From Globisporangium splendens (lineage: Eukaryota; Oomycota; Peronosporomycetes; Pythiales; Pythiaceae): a DNA stretch of 64,000 bases. The stretch spans positions 124,001 to 188,000 of the forward strand of contig VFIW01000087.1 of assembly GCA_006386115.1 (NCBI GenBank), read 5' to 3'. The notes under the pieces are model-generated. The model saw nothing but the letters and a program-made list of their open reading frames with translations, was not told the DNA's origin and did no database searches. The stretch's first letter is position 1, and every line of letters starts with the position of its first letter. Both the position numbers and the translations under genes were made by a program. Of this stretch, positions 48,544 to 58,846 are shown piece after piece.

Positions 48544-51126
48544 ATGGGATGTGCCGAGTCGAGAAACACGGTGCAGCCTCAGGGTGCGTTCTCGGTGGTC
48601 ACGTCGTCGTCCAGCCCGGCGGGGTTCTTCCATCGCAGCGCCGCTACATCAAACAACACAGGGTCAAGCGCACCGACTGCTGCCGCTGCTAAGGCCGCCA
48701 AGAAGAAATGCAGACTGCGCAAAACCAGCACGCTCTTCCCAGAACCTCAGGCGAGTACCACAGCAGCCTCGATAACTACAACTTCACAAAATGCAGATGC
48801 CCAGACTCGATGTACGTCGCCCAGCGTCGCAGAGATCGCACACGCAAAGGGGAACGCCGCATCATCTTCATCTTCAACCTCGACGGTCACGCCGCTGCCA
48901 ACGTTCGTGAATGGTCCGAGTCTCCAGCTATTGCCGACAGAGAAGCAGAACCTGCAGCACTTGACGTTCGAAGAACTCAGTCTCCAGTTCCTCAAGGCCG
49001 TCAAGAACGGCGACGTCGCGTTCGTGGAGCGGCTCGAGCAGCAAGCGGCCAAGTTGAGCCCTTCGCCACCAGCGGGAGGTCTCATCAACATCCGCGGCAT
49101 GTGGGAGAGCACGCCGCTGATCTACGCGTGTCAGTATGGTCACGCGAAGGCTGCGATGTGGCTGCTCCAACAAGGTGCCAATGTGCACTGCCAGAACGAG
49201 AAGGGCATGACGGCGCTGCTGCTCGCGAGTCTCGAGGGCATGACCGACATCGTCGAGTGGATCCTCGCAAAATATGCGACTAGTCCAATTAAGGTGGACA
49301 CGCCAGCCACTGGCGACAAGTTGTCGGAGCACCTGAGCATCGACAAACAGATCGGCGTCGTGTACAACTCGGTCGCGGATCTCAACATCCGCGTCAATCC
49401 GCTTCTGGCTGCGAGCATGAACGGCCACGTTGACATCGTGACCAAGTTGCTCACAGCACGCGATGCCAGCAACAACAGCGTGTCAGTGGACTTCGGCGTG
49501 GCCGCGTCGGCGTCTGTGGCCTCGGCCAAGCAGTTTGCGCTGCTACTCGCGGCCAAGTACGGCCACGCGAGCGTCGTGCGTGTTCTGATCAAGCACGGCG
49601 CGGACTTCGCAACGAGCGACTCGAATGGCAACCACGCGCTGCTGCTAGCGTGTGAAGCCGCCAAGGACGAGTGTGCCATGGAGTTGCTTCGGTTGCTGCC
49701 AGGTACTCGAGAAGTCGAAGGATCAGGCGCAGCAGACTCACCTGTACCACCGCCTTCAAATGCATACATTGCGACCTGGAAGCACGCGAATGCGCATGGC
49801 CTGACAGCGTTGCACTTTGCGGCTGCGAATGGCTTGCTCCACGTGGTGCAGCGCATGGTCGTGACGCTCCAGTAGGGGCTCGACCGGGACTTTTTGAATG
49901 CCGTGAGCGTGAACTGACGCGAGCGTGCGCTGCTCATGGCATGTCGGAAGCGGCAAAGCGAGGTCGTGCAGTTGCTCATTAACGTCGGCGCCGACTTTGA
50001 GCTGGCTGATCGAGGGGGAACGACGGCGCTCCAGGTGCTCAAGCGAGACAAGAAGGATGATCTCGTCAAGCTCTGCGAGCACACACGCAGGCTCCAAAGT
50101 AAAGCCAAGATCCATGGCGCTGGAGTAACCTTGGAGAAACGCGGCAGCAACGACATAGAGTCGATATCTGGTCAGGACTCGGATGAGAATGGGACGAACG
50201 TGTTGTCCATTGACGTCGGCGAGTCGGAAGCCATGCAGGAAGAGAAAGCCTCAATACCAGATTGCTCACTACCTCAAATCCACGAGCCGACAGAATGTGG
50301 TCCTGAGAGCAAGTCGAGTCCTACGAACGCTCTTATCGAAGATCAAAACCATGAAGTTGCCACAGTAAAAGGAGAAAAGCCCGATGAGGTGCGAATTGTA
50401 AACGACGCCAGGGAAATCCGTTATGACGCGCCAAAAATTGACTGGAAGGAGATGAGGATGGAGTCGAGGGAGTTGGACTCTATGAATTCCATGCTCGCAA
50501 GATCAGACAACGGGAGAAATGCGTCCTCACGAGTAACTTTGACGCGGACCATGTCGTTTGCTCCCAGTAGAAAGAACAGTCTGGAGCCTCAGAGAGGCAC
50601 TCTTTCGAGTGCAAACGAACTAGTTGAGGACGAGACGAAGGGGGAAGCCAATTCAATCGAGGAGATACCGCACGAATGTTCCAATGAAGTCGTCCAGGGA
50701 GAGCAAACGCAGATAGACAGCGGTGATGAGAAGAAGGGTGTAAGGCAGAGCCTGATGCAGCAAGCGATTGCGTCTGTTTTCACTGGAGAGGAGGAGGTGA
50801 AGGCAGGAATGGCTATTGACGATGCTGATGGAACAAATCACAGCACGACAGCGGTTACAGACGCGGCTCTCATTTATACCGCAACCATTACAGCTCATGG
50901 CGAAGCCAGTAGTGATGACAGAGGCAAGAAAGTATCGCCCGTAAAGCCAAAGCACCGACGGAAAGAGCGCTCGCCTAGAAAAGCAAAAGAGAAGCCAAAA
51001 CTACAAGATACAGCAAGCACAGCAGCAGTCCACGACGACGACACAGACGAATTCCCCTACTTTCGATTTAGTCTTTTAAAGGACAGACAGCATGAGAGAG
51101 AGAAGGTAATTCTATTTAACTTATGA
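48544..51126 (+). pseudogene. ankyrin-repeat protein gene interrupted by two in-frame stops
   Basis: One reading frame runs from MGCAESR at 48544 to a stop at 51124-51126 with only two internal stops, TAG at 49873-49875 and TGA at 49915-49917. The N-terminus starts MGC (possible myristoylation/palmitoylation) and is Ser/Ala rich. Ankyrin repeats run from about residue 150: TPLIYACQYGHAKAAMWLLQQGANV, MTALLLASLEGM, NPLLAASMNGHVDIVTKLL, ALLLAAKYGHASVVRVLIKHGADF, TALHFAAANGLLHVVQRM, then across the stops ALLMACRKRQSEVVQLLINVGADFELAD. The rest is a charged, Lys/Glu-rich tail. A 63-nt GT-AG intron (49861-49923) would remove both stops in frame, but the segment itself looks like ankyrin sequence and lacks a pyrimidine tract. 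A donor (GAGAAG|GTAATT) ends the frame at 51105, so a further exon may have been lost beyond the LINE. Confidence 0.7.
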
Positions 51127-51138
51127 TCTACATACAGT

Positions 51139-54100
51139 TTAAGAATTCCTGAGTCTCATTAACACTGCTGACAGTGAGGTGTTTCTAAGTTTTGACGGTG
51201 TGGCACCGATATCATTGTCGAGTAGAGCTGCGACTTGGGACATAAGAACTTGATCATTTCCCCGCGATTCGTCGGTGAGTATCTTCGCATTCTTGGAGTT
51301 CATTGCCATGTTGGCGAGAAGATCGGCCATTTTGTTTTGTTCTCGTTTTGTGTGATTCCAGGAGGTCCACGCAAAGTTGGCGATGATTTGATTTACCCGA
51401 ACTGCTAGTGGCTGCAACTCGGTCTGGCGTACTGAGGCGAACCCGTTCTGGGCTGCGATAATCGTTTGGCTGTCTCCGAAGACTTCCAACTTGACTTCAC
51501 AGTGCTGTAGGTAGTGTGCACTGTATGCCAGGCCATCTTTCAGCGCGCTGTATTCGCACCAATTGTCCGTGACTTCTGGTCCCATGTACGCATAGCCGCA
51601 TGCTTTGAGTTCCCATCGATTGCTGCGTTCATTCAGGAAGATGAGTGCCCATCCGCTGCCTCCTGGACCTGGGTTGCCGCGTGCACCTCCATCGAAATAC
51701 AAACGCGCAGTCGCCCATGCTTCCAGTTGGCGCGACAGGTCTTGCCTCTCCAGTACGCTGAGCAGTTGGCTCAGGCACGTTGCATTGATCTTTTCTCCTG
51801 TGAGCGTTCTCATCCGATGAGCCACGGCCCGTACTTGCATCACACACGCTGTCCACACTCGCTGGGTACTTTCTTCGATAGTGACGTGTTGCCGTTCATG
51901 CACTATTTCCACTCTCGTTCTCCACAGCAAAACTGGGATGCTTGATGTTACGATAAACCAAAGTTTCTGTAGTGCTACGGAGTGTTCCGGAGTAATGAAC
52001 CCGAAGTGCTTTTCCAATTCCCGAAGCAAAGATCGTTGACCTGGCGGGGCTGTGCGACTAGCAATATGAGGTAGGAAGAGATTGAGTGCTTGCTCCGTCA
52101 ATGTCCGACCCATCCATCGCCCGAGAATGGTCGTCCACGCGGCTTGCGCTCGCTTGCAATTCCACACTATGTGTGAGATAGTTTCTTTTGTCTCCCCACA
52201 TCCGGCATTGCTTGGGCACGCCGAAGACTCGATCCTTCCCGGATGGAACAGGTTGAGCTGCATCGTAGAGATCCGGTATGTCGTCCACATCTCATACAGC
52301 GTAAGACATCCTCGTTGTTTCCATAGATCTGCTGGTAGTCGATACTGCACATGGCTGTACCACTGGTCAGTTTTCGCAACTTCGTTGAGCTTGTCTATGA
52401 GTCCTCCGAGACCTTGATACAACTTGCTGTGCAACCTTCGTGTTCGTGCTCGGTCAATTGTCTTCTGGATGTTGTTTGGGGGAGTACGTTCGTGCACCAG
52501 CCACGGACAGAGAGTCGTGAGCGGGTGCGGTTTGAATGTCCACCCTGTGGTATTTATTTCTTCTTCGACCATTGCCACATCTTGTTGGCAAGTAGCATCC
52601 CCGTCCCAGTCGGTCACTGTCCAGAGAACTCCGTTTGCTTGCTGTTGCATCTGGATGTAGTCCGTGTGGCTCCCCTCCGATACTGGCACCGCGATGATGG
52701 TTCCCATGCCGTTGCTGATCCACTTGTACTCTCGTTTTGTGTGTTTCCTGCTCCACGGCTCCTGGTGACTGTTCAACTGGTTGCCTGCATCGATTTCTAT
52801 CTCTGGTGAGCATAGAATGATGCTGGTTACGAGTTTTCGCAAGGTGGTCATTCGTTTGAACGTGAGATTCGCCGTCATGGTTGGTAGCCGCACGGAGAAC
52901 ACTCGCTCTTCCTCCCGTCTCACGTTGAAGCTGGCCAAACTGCATTCCTTCAGGAAAGGAACCGTTTTGACTGAATACTGCTCGCCTTGACTGTCGATTA
53001 TCCAGGGGTTGTCGTTCCACTGAAAGGATGGCCAGAAGGCTCGAGTCTCTTCTGATAGTTGATGAATCGTCTGCTCAGGTTTTCTCCCAAAGTACACACC
53101 TACACGTCCGTCTGATCTCCACTCAAGGTCCAGCGTCAGTAGCAAGGATTCCATTTGCTGCTTCAGATCGTCTTTCCACGCGGGATTGCGTCTCTCTGCC
53201 ACCACCAGGTCTTCACAGAGATACTCCCACCCGAGTCTGTGAATATTGTTTATCTGGTACAGCCTTGTCTGTGCCAGCTGGCTTCGCTCCTTGGGTGAAA
53301 TCGCGCAACATCCCCAGTTTTGACTTTTGTCCCGATGCACTTGTTCATGCCAAGCTTCTGTATACTTGTCTCGCGCTCGCTGTAGCCACCGAGTTGTCCG
53401 CCGCATCGCTTGTCGCTTTATTGCAAGAGGTATTGAGTAGAGACCTATGCCTCCTTCCTTGACCGGCAAGTAGAGCAGGGAAGGACTCACCTTGTGCCTC
53501 GTGCCGTCTGTGCCGAGTGTCGATTGCCACAAAAATTGCTTTTGTAGATTCACTAGCTGATCCACGACTTTCGCTGGGGGCTTGATGTATCCGGCAGTGA
53601 ACAGAATCGACGGCAGCAAGACCGAATTCAGTATAAGCACTCTCCCCACCACGCTGTTGGAGACTTTGGCCGCGATAATCAATCTGGTTCGGAGTTTTTG
53701 CAGGCGGTCCTCCCAATTAGCTTGTGTGATGTTCCCGGTACCTATTTGGATGCCAAGGTACCTCACCGTCTCTCCATGCTTCAGGACCGGAATGCCGCAT
53801 CTTTGTTCCTGGACTACTGCTGTGTTGAGACAGATGTAGCTGCTTTTCGTTGGTTGCACGTGCAGACCTGATTGCTGGCCGAACTCGGACAGCAGCTGCA
53901 TCAGTCGAGGCAACTGTTTCCCTTGTTTCAAAAAGACGGCGGAGTCGTCGACGAAGGTCGAAATAAGATGGGGTTCTGCTCCGGATCTGGTCACACGAAT
54001 TCCTTCCAGATGGGGGTCTTGCTGAACTGCCAGTGCGAGAATCTCTGCGGCAACTATAAACAGAAGTGGGGCCAGGGGGCAACCTTGACGAATTCCCGAC

Positions 54101-56166
54101 TTGACCTCCCATTCTCTCGACAGTTCACCGTTCACCAGGTATTGCGCTGTAGTGTCCGAGTGCATTCGACGTACTAAATCCACAAATTGTCGCCCAAAGC
54201 CGAACTTGCTCAGCACAAGGTACAGAAAGTCTCTGTCCAATGTGTCGTAAGCCTTCATAAAGTCAAGCATCGCAATTCCCGGAGCGTCATCCAACCCTTC
54301 AGCGCTGTTGTGGTACGCTTTGTCCAACGCAGCTTGCATGATGAGGATCGCGTTCTCCATCAGTCGGTCGCGTACAAAGCCTTGTTGTGATTCCCCGATG
54401 ATCCACAGAAGGATGTCTTGCAGCCTTGTTGCCAAGACTTTTGCAAACAACTTGTAAGTGGTCGTGAGCAGAGTGATTGGTCTGTAATCGAGGGGGTTTG
54501 GCGAATCTCCTTTCTTGCGCAACGGTATCACGATTCCTTGACCGAATGATCGTGGCATGGTTGCCCCGCGTTGGATGTTGTTGAATTCCTGCACCAAAAC
54601 TTCGACCATCACGTCCTCGCAATCCTTGTAGAAGTCATTGTTCAGACTATCCACGCCACCTGCCTTATGCCGATGTAAAGCCGCGATCGCCTCTCGTACT
54701 TCCTTTTCAGTGATGGGTGCCATCAAGTCTTGGTTTTGCTCTTCCGTGACTTTTCGAGTTCCCGGGATATACACCAGTGCATCAAATCGCTGTTCAGCCT
54801 TCTGCGGAGGGACCGCAGCATGGCTCTGGCCGGTGATTTGGTGCCATTCTTCCCCCATGATGTCCGCTAGACTCGCGTTTGGTGAGTGGTACCTTCCGGG
54901 GGTCGGTTCCAATCGCGAAATTGTTTGATCCCGCTGCCAGTTGGCGATCCTCCGAAAGAAGTGACGAACATCCCCCTGCGTTGCTTGCATATACTTGCCG
55001 AATTTGAACTCTGCTGCCTCTCTTGCCGCGTTTGCTTGTTCTTCGATCAGCTGACGCCTTGTGCGGTTTGCTGGTCGGTGCTGCTGATCCTCCAACTTTT
55101 GCCGATATCTTCGTACTTGCCGCTTCTCTGCTCGATTTACTCTCAGTATTGCTTGGATGAGACGCTGCTCCAGGTGGCTCCAAACGATTGACCCTTCACT
55201 CTGCATCAGCTCCAGCTCGTGAGCGATTGCCTTTTGCACCCCAGTCCGCACCAAGTCAGGACGCGAGGTTCGCATCGGGTACCTGCACTTGTTCACCTTC
55301 CTTGGTCTCTGCAGTTGACTCGTCCATTTCATATGCAGCACCACTGCTTGGTGATCCGAGTAGCGCTTGGGTAGCTCTATGGCCTCCCATTGCACGGCGC
55401 TGCCCAGGTTTCCTGCAATATAGAATCGGTCGAGTCGACTGGGTGAGTTTTTTCTCCAGTATGTGAAATGCTCCGTCGGTTCCCTCTGTACTGGCCACTC
55501 CGGATCCTCCACTAGCTCCCGTGCATTGTGTATGCTCCACTCCGTCACTAGTCGTCTCAGTTCTGCACTTTCGCACTGCACAGGTAGCCGAACTCCTCTT
55601 TGGTACCGGTCCCGTTGCTTGTCGAGCACACAATTGAAGTCACCTCCGAGCACTGCTGCTGCACGATGAGTCCCGAACTCCTCGTTTAGACGTTGGAAGA
55701 AGTGTTCTCGCTCTGATTTCTTGTTGGGTGCGTACACATTAATCCACACCACTCCCTTGGACTTGATAGCGACTGTGCGATTCGTCCACTTGGATTCCTC
55801 GATCAGTTGTGTTTCGCTAATCGTCTTCGGATTTGTGAGTATTGCCACTCCGCCGGTCGCGTCTGGATGGATGGACCAAAAGGACGTTGGTTTGTCCAGG
55901 TTTGCAACCCCCCATATTCGGTTCCAGTAATGTCGGAGTCTGCTTTCTTCTTTGGCTGTGGTGATCCTCGTCTCCTGTAAATAAATGATATCATACTTTT
56001 CTGCGGTTAGTGTCCCCTTGAGATCCTCTAACCATTTTGTTCGTTCTTTCTTTTTGAATCCGCACACGTTCTGAGTTAATACCCGTAGCGTGTTAGGACA
56101 TGGTCTTTTTTCCTTTTCTTGGTTTTTGTAAAATGCATTCTTGAGGGCATGTAGCGCAGCGTACAT
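51139..56166 (-). CDS. LINE ORF2: APE endonuclease, reverse transcriptase, zf-RVT, RNase H
   Basis: 1675 residues. AP endonuclease from ~25: LTQNVCGFK, YLQETRI, GGDFNCVLD and YSDHQAVV. Reverse transcriptase ~480-760: RPITLLTTTYKLFAKVL, GFVRDRLMENAIL, MLDFMKAYDTLDR, GIRQGCPLAPLLF and the catalytic box STFVDDSAVF (FVDD rather than the usual FADD/YADD). A zinc-binding RVT segment (CPSNAGCGETKETISHIVWNC) follows near 1320-1370. The C-terminal RNase H (~1500-1640) has YFDGGARGNPGPGGSG, NWCEYSAL, VFGDSQTI and REQNKMADLLA. All catalytic residues are present. The FVDD variant is known in some groups. The product nicks target DNA and copies the element RNA. No frame break is seen. Confidence 0.93.
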   Translation of the reverse strand: MYAALHALKNAFYKNQEKEKRPCPNTLRVLTQNVCGFKKKERTKWLEDLKGTLTAEKYDIIYLQETRITTAKEESRLRHYWNRIWGVANLDKPTSFWSIHPDATGGVAILTNPKTISETQLIEESKWTNRTVAIKSKGVVWINVYAPNKKSEREHFFQRLNEEFGTHRAAAVLGGDFNCVLDKQRDRYQRGVRLPVQCESAELRRLVTEWSIHNARELVEDPEWPVQREPTEHFTYWRKNSPSRLDRFYIAGNLGSAVQWEAIELPKRYSDHQAVVLHMKWTSQLQRPRKVNKCRYPMRTSRPDLVRTGVQKAIAHELELMQSEGSIVWSHLEQRLIQAILRVNRAEKRQVRRYRQKLEDQQHRPANRTRRQLIEEQANAAREAAEFKFGKYMQATQGDVRHFFRRIANWQRDQTISRLEPTPGRYHSPNASLADIMGEEWHQITGQSHAAVPPQKAEQRFDALVYIPGTRKVTEEQNQDLMAPITEKEVREAIAALHRHKAGGVDSLNNDFYKDCEDVMVEVLVQEFNNIQRGATMPRSFGQGIVIPLRKKGDSPNPLDYRPITLLTTTYKLFAKVLATRLQDILLWIIGESQQGFVRDRLMENAILIMQAALDKAYHNSAEGLDDAPGIAMLDFMKAYDTLDRDFLYLVLSKFGFGRQFVDLVRRMHSDTTAQYLVNGELSREWEVKSGIRQGCPLAPLLFIVAAEILALAVQQDPHLEGIRVTRSGAEPHLISTFVDDSAVFLKQGKQLPRLMQLLSEFGQQSGLHVQPTKSSYICLNTAVVQEQRCGIPVLKHGETVRYLGIQIGTGNITQANWEDRLQKLRTRLIIAAKVSNSVVGRVLILNSVLLPSILFTAGYIKPPAKVVDQLVNLQKQFLWQSTLGTDGTRHKVSPSLLYLPVKEGGIGLYSIPLAIKRQAMRRTTRWLQRARDKYTEAWHEQVHRDKSQNWGCCAISPKERSQLAQTRLYQINNIHRLGWEYLCEDLVVAERRNPAWKDDLKQQMESLLLTLDLEWRSDGRVGVYFGRKPEQTIHQLSEETRAFWPSFQWNDNPWIIDSQGEQYSVKTVPFLKECSLASFNVRREEERVFSVRLPTMTANLTFKRMTTLRKLVTSIILCSPEIEIDAGNQLNSHQEPWSRKHTKREYKWISNGMGTIIAVPVSEGSHTDYIQMQQQANGVLWTVTDWDGDATCQQDVAMVEEEINTTGWTFKPHPLTTLCPWLVHERTPPNNIQKTIDRARTRRLHSKLYQGLGGLIDKLNEVAKTDQWYSHVQYRLPADLWKQRGCLTLYEMWTTYRISTMQLNLFHPGRIESSACPSNAGCGETKETISHIVWNCKRAQAAWTTILGRWMGRTLTEQALNLFLPHIASRTAPPGQRSLLRELEKHFGFITPEHSVALQKLWFIVTSSIPVLLWRTRVEIVHERQHVTIEESTQRVWTACVMQVRAVAHRMRTLTGEKINATCLSQLLSVLERQDLSRQLEAWATARLYFDGGARGNPGPGGSGWALIFLNERSNRWELKACGYAYMGPEVTDNWCEYSALKDGLAYSAHYLQHCEVKLEVFGDSQTIIAAQNGFASVRQTELQPLAVRVNQIIANFAWTSWNHTKREQNKMADLLANMAMNSKNAKILTDESRGNDQVLMSQVAALLDNDIGATPSKLRNTSLSAVLMRLRNS

Positions 56167-56215
56167 TTCTGTGCCTGGGCTACTTCCACCTTGGTTACCT
56201 GTTGGTGTCGCGCCT

Positions 56216-57103
56216 TTAGTACCTTGAAGGCTCGACCGAGTCCACTTCCACGGTGACTTGAGCCATGATCACCGATAGAGCTGACCATTCGCTGAGCTCC
56301 TCTCCACTCTTGAAGGCTGCTTTGAGTTCTCTGGTTTGCTTCAATATCGCACAGAAGTCTTCAATCGCCTCGTACAGGTTGTGTGGGTCTTCGGCGTCAC
56401 TGGCCCTGAACGTCTGCAGCTCCTCCTCATACACCACTGTGCAGATGATGTAGCGGCTGAGCTTCTCTAGCTGGGTCGGGTGACAAAGTCGCAGAACTTC
56501 GAGCCCACCGTACTTCATTTTTCCAAGCGTCAACCAGTCTTCCTTGGAGTTGAGCAGTGCGGCCCGTTGTTGCTTCGTGGTTGCCGTTGCAATCCTGTCA
56601 AACCAACCTGTGATCCATACCCTGGTTTCATCCTGATCGGTGCGGTGTACAAGACGTTTGAGTCCTTCCTCAATCACCTGTTCGCGCAGAATTTGCGTCA
56701 AGTCCACTAGCGTTGGCCCGCTGAGATGATTCAATATGTGATGCGGCCCTGGCGACGTCTTCAACATCGCTAGAATTCGCTCCCACTCATTGAGAGCTGC
56801 CTGCGTCCATACATCACGATTGGACGAGAGCAGAGGAAAGGGGCACTTGGTTTCTTGCTTCCATTGCTCCTGGAACCCTTCCCAATGCTCCTGCAGCGTG
56901 CGCTCGAGGTCTCTGCGTTTCTGCATGGAGTCTCCTTCGATCGCCAAACGTCTCGAGAGCGTTTTGGTTTTCTTGAGGGGGACATTGGGGCTGTTCAGGG
57001 TTAATGCGACGTCACCATCTATTGCTCTGAGCATCAGGGTTTCGTCTCTCTCTCGCTTCCTGGGTTGTGGAGGTAACTTGGTTGTGGGCGAGTGATATAC
57101 CAC
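56216..57103 (-). CDS. LINE spacer-like ORF (C)
   Basis: 295-residue ORF in the same frame as the upstream OTU-like ORF, from which it is separated by one TGA (57131-57133) and about ten codons. It is charged with no recognised domain; a helical LTQILREQVIEEGLKRLV stretch occurs. It ends at 56216 and polymerase ORF2 begins 50 bases later in the +1 frame. Either it is translated separately or it is the tail of the gag-like protein by readthrough. Confidence 0.65.
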   Translation of the reverse strand: MVYHSPTTKLPPQPRKRERDETLMLRAIDGDVALTLNSPNVPLKKTKTLSRRLAIEGDSMQKRRDLERTLQEHWEGFQEQWKQETKCPFPLLSSNRDVWTQAALNEWERILAMLKTSPGPHHILNHLSGPTLVDLTQILREQVIEEGLKRLVHRTDQDETRVWITGWFDRIATATTKQQRAALLNSKEDWLTLGKMKYGGLEVLRLCHPTQLEKLSRYIICTVVYEEELQTFRASDAEDPHNLYEAIEDFCAILKQTRELKAAFKSGEELSEWSALSVIMAQVTVEVDSVEPSRY

Positions 57104-57130
57104 AAGCTGATTCTCCTGCGACGCGAACAG

Positions 57131-58846
57131 TCAGCCGTGTTGTCCGCTGAGCTGGTTTGGCTCGAACATTTCTCGCTCGTCCAGCGATGGAGTCCATACT
57201 GACTCTCCCAAACTGGAATTGTCGCTGTCCTCCATCGAATCGTCTGTTTTTCGTTCGTCTCCGAATTGACCAGATCGGTCCGTCTTGAACTCCGCCTTGC
57301 TCCTCACGGATCCTTGGAGATGCTTCGCTAGTGATGAGCTCGTTATATTCGCCAGTGGCGTTGGGTCGTTCAGGGTTCTGAAGTGCAGACTGTTGTAGCG
57401 TTCGTTTGCGAATTTCATCACAATTGGTAGCGGACTGCTCAAGGTCTCTGCTTCGTTTCTGTCTTGACGGAGCTCGTCTTCCCATTGCTTCCCTGTGCAC
57501 ACATACTCTTTGGCTGACAAAAACTGGCCGCCTCCATGGACTCTGGATTGCAGCTTGTAAATTGCAAAGCCCTTGCGGTCTCCGTACGTTGTCTCGATCA
57601 GCACGAAGATTTTTCTCTGCAAAGCCTTGGCAGCCATCCGCAAGGACTCCGGGCCACCCCACAGGGATCCTGGCAGCGTGGAAGATCGGCTGGAGGAGCT
57701 GCTTGCGATATCACTGAAATAGTCGAGAACATCTGCTCTCCTTTCTTTTGGGCTCATTTTTCGATCCCCTCTCCCCAGTGTTTCGAGTATTCCCAAATGA
57801 GTTCCTTCAGGGAATTCTAGATTGAAGTTGAGCCGTGCTGCCGCGTTCATGCTTTGCTTGATTCTGCTCGCCGTTGCCTCGAGCAGCTTCTCATTTGCCA
57901 TGTTGTCATGCACGATTTGGAGCATCGCTTCCGCCACTGCATAAAATTGGCAATTTCCGGTAGGTAGTGTTGTTGCTTCTGCAAGTCCGTTGGCGTCCAT
58001 CACGTCTTGAATCGTGTACTCCCCATCCCAGTCCATGATGTCGTTGCGATTCGGGTTGAGCTCGGTTTGTCTTTCCACGTGCACCTTCATTAACTCGTCC
58101 ATATCTCGTCGGAAGCGCATCAGCTCTTTTGCCCACCGGATGTCATCCTTGGAAATTTGTCTTGGACCATTTTTCTGGCTTGCCTTTGACGCGGGTCCTT
58201 TTGCGTTCGCTGCTCCATCGTTTGGTTTCGCCTTCGCCTGTTCTTTGAGATTGCCGGTTTGTTGTACTGAAATTTCTGTTTTCACTGTAAACGACACATT
58301 TTTTGTTAGATTATTTGGGTTGGAGTTCGGTTGTGGGCTGGACGTGTTGGTCTCATCAGGCGTCACGGGATTCGTGTTCTCGCTCGGCTTGTTTTCCCCA
58401 CTTGCGTGAGGATTCTCTGTTGCGGGTTGAAGTGGCTGTTTCTGTTTGTCGATGCCATCTGAGACAGACTCCTTAATTTCCGCTGCACTGGTGAAAGTGG
58501 CTGGCTTTCTCGGGAGTTTACTCACGATCTCATCGTCTGCGTGAATACAGTTGTTAGTTGTTAGTTCCTGTTCCGTTGCCTTACACGCTCGTGCGAAATG
58601 TCCCGCTGCCCCGCAGATTAAACAAGGAGCCATTCTGTACTTGGATGCGTGGTGCAGGATGATTGTTCGCCCTCGCCAAATAATTCGTCTGACATCGATA
58701 AGCGCTTTTGGACATGATTCCTCTTCAAAGAGCACCTCCCACAACTGCGAATAGTTGGATCTTGGACCGTATTTATCGAGTGGGTAGGCGTAGAATCGCT
58801 TGCCTGTCGTCTGCTTCAAGTATTCTAAAAACAAAGACATATTCAT
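57131..58846 (-). CDS. LINE ORF with zinc knuckle and OTU-like cysteine protease domain
   Basis: 571 residues from MNMSLFLEYLK. Zinc knuckle CLICGAAGHFARAC (CCHC) near residue 75, a long Pro/Asn/Ser linker, then an OTU-like domain: PTGNCQFYAVAEAM with candidate Cys299 and ERYNSLHFRTL with candidate His488. The Cys region matches OTU (GNCxFxA) well; the spacing to His (189 residues) is on the long side, and the Asp is not obvious. The 5' end overlaps the previous ORF by 74 nt in the +1 frame. OTU domains have been seen in some retroelements, where they may process polyprotein or remove ubiquitin. Assignment is inferred, not proved. Confidence 0.75.
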   Translation of the reverse strand: MNMSLFLEYLKQTTGKRFYAYPLDKYGPRSNYSQLWEVLFEEESCPKALIDVRRIIWRGRTIILHHASKYRMAPCLICGAAGHFARACKATEQELTTNNCIHADDEIVSKLPRKPATFTSAAEIKESVSDGIDKQKQPLQPATENPHASGENKPSENTNPVTPDETNTSSPQPNSNPNNLTKNVSFTVKTEISVQQTGNLKEQAKAKPNDGAANAKGPASKASQKNGPRQISKDDIRWAKELMRFRRDMDELMKVHVERQTELNPNRNDIMDWDGEYTIQDVMDANGLAEATTLPTGNCQFYAVAEAMLQIVHDNMANEKLLEATASRIKQSMNAAARLNFNLEFPEGTHLGILETLGRGDRKMSPKERRADVLDYFSDIASSSSSRSSTLPGSLWGGPESLRMAAKALQRKIFVLIETTYGDRKGFAIYKLQSRVHGGGQFLSAKEYVCTGKQWEDELRQDRNEAETLSSPLPIVMKFANERYNSLHFRTLNDPTPLANITSSSLAKHLQGSVRSKAEFKTDRSGQFGDERKTDDSMEDSDNSSLGESVWTPSLDEREMFEPNQLSGQHG

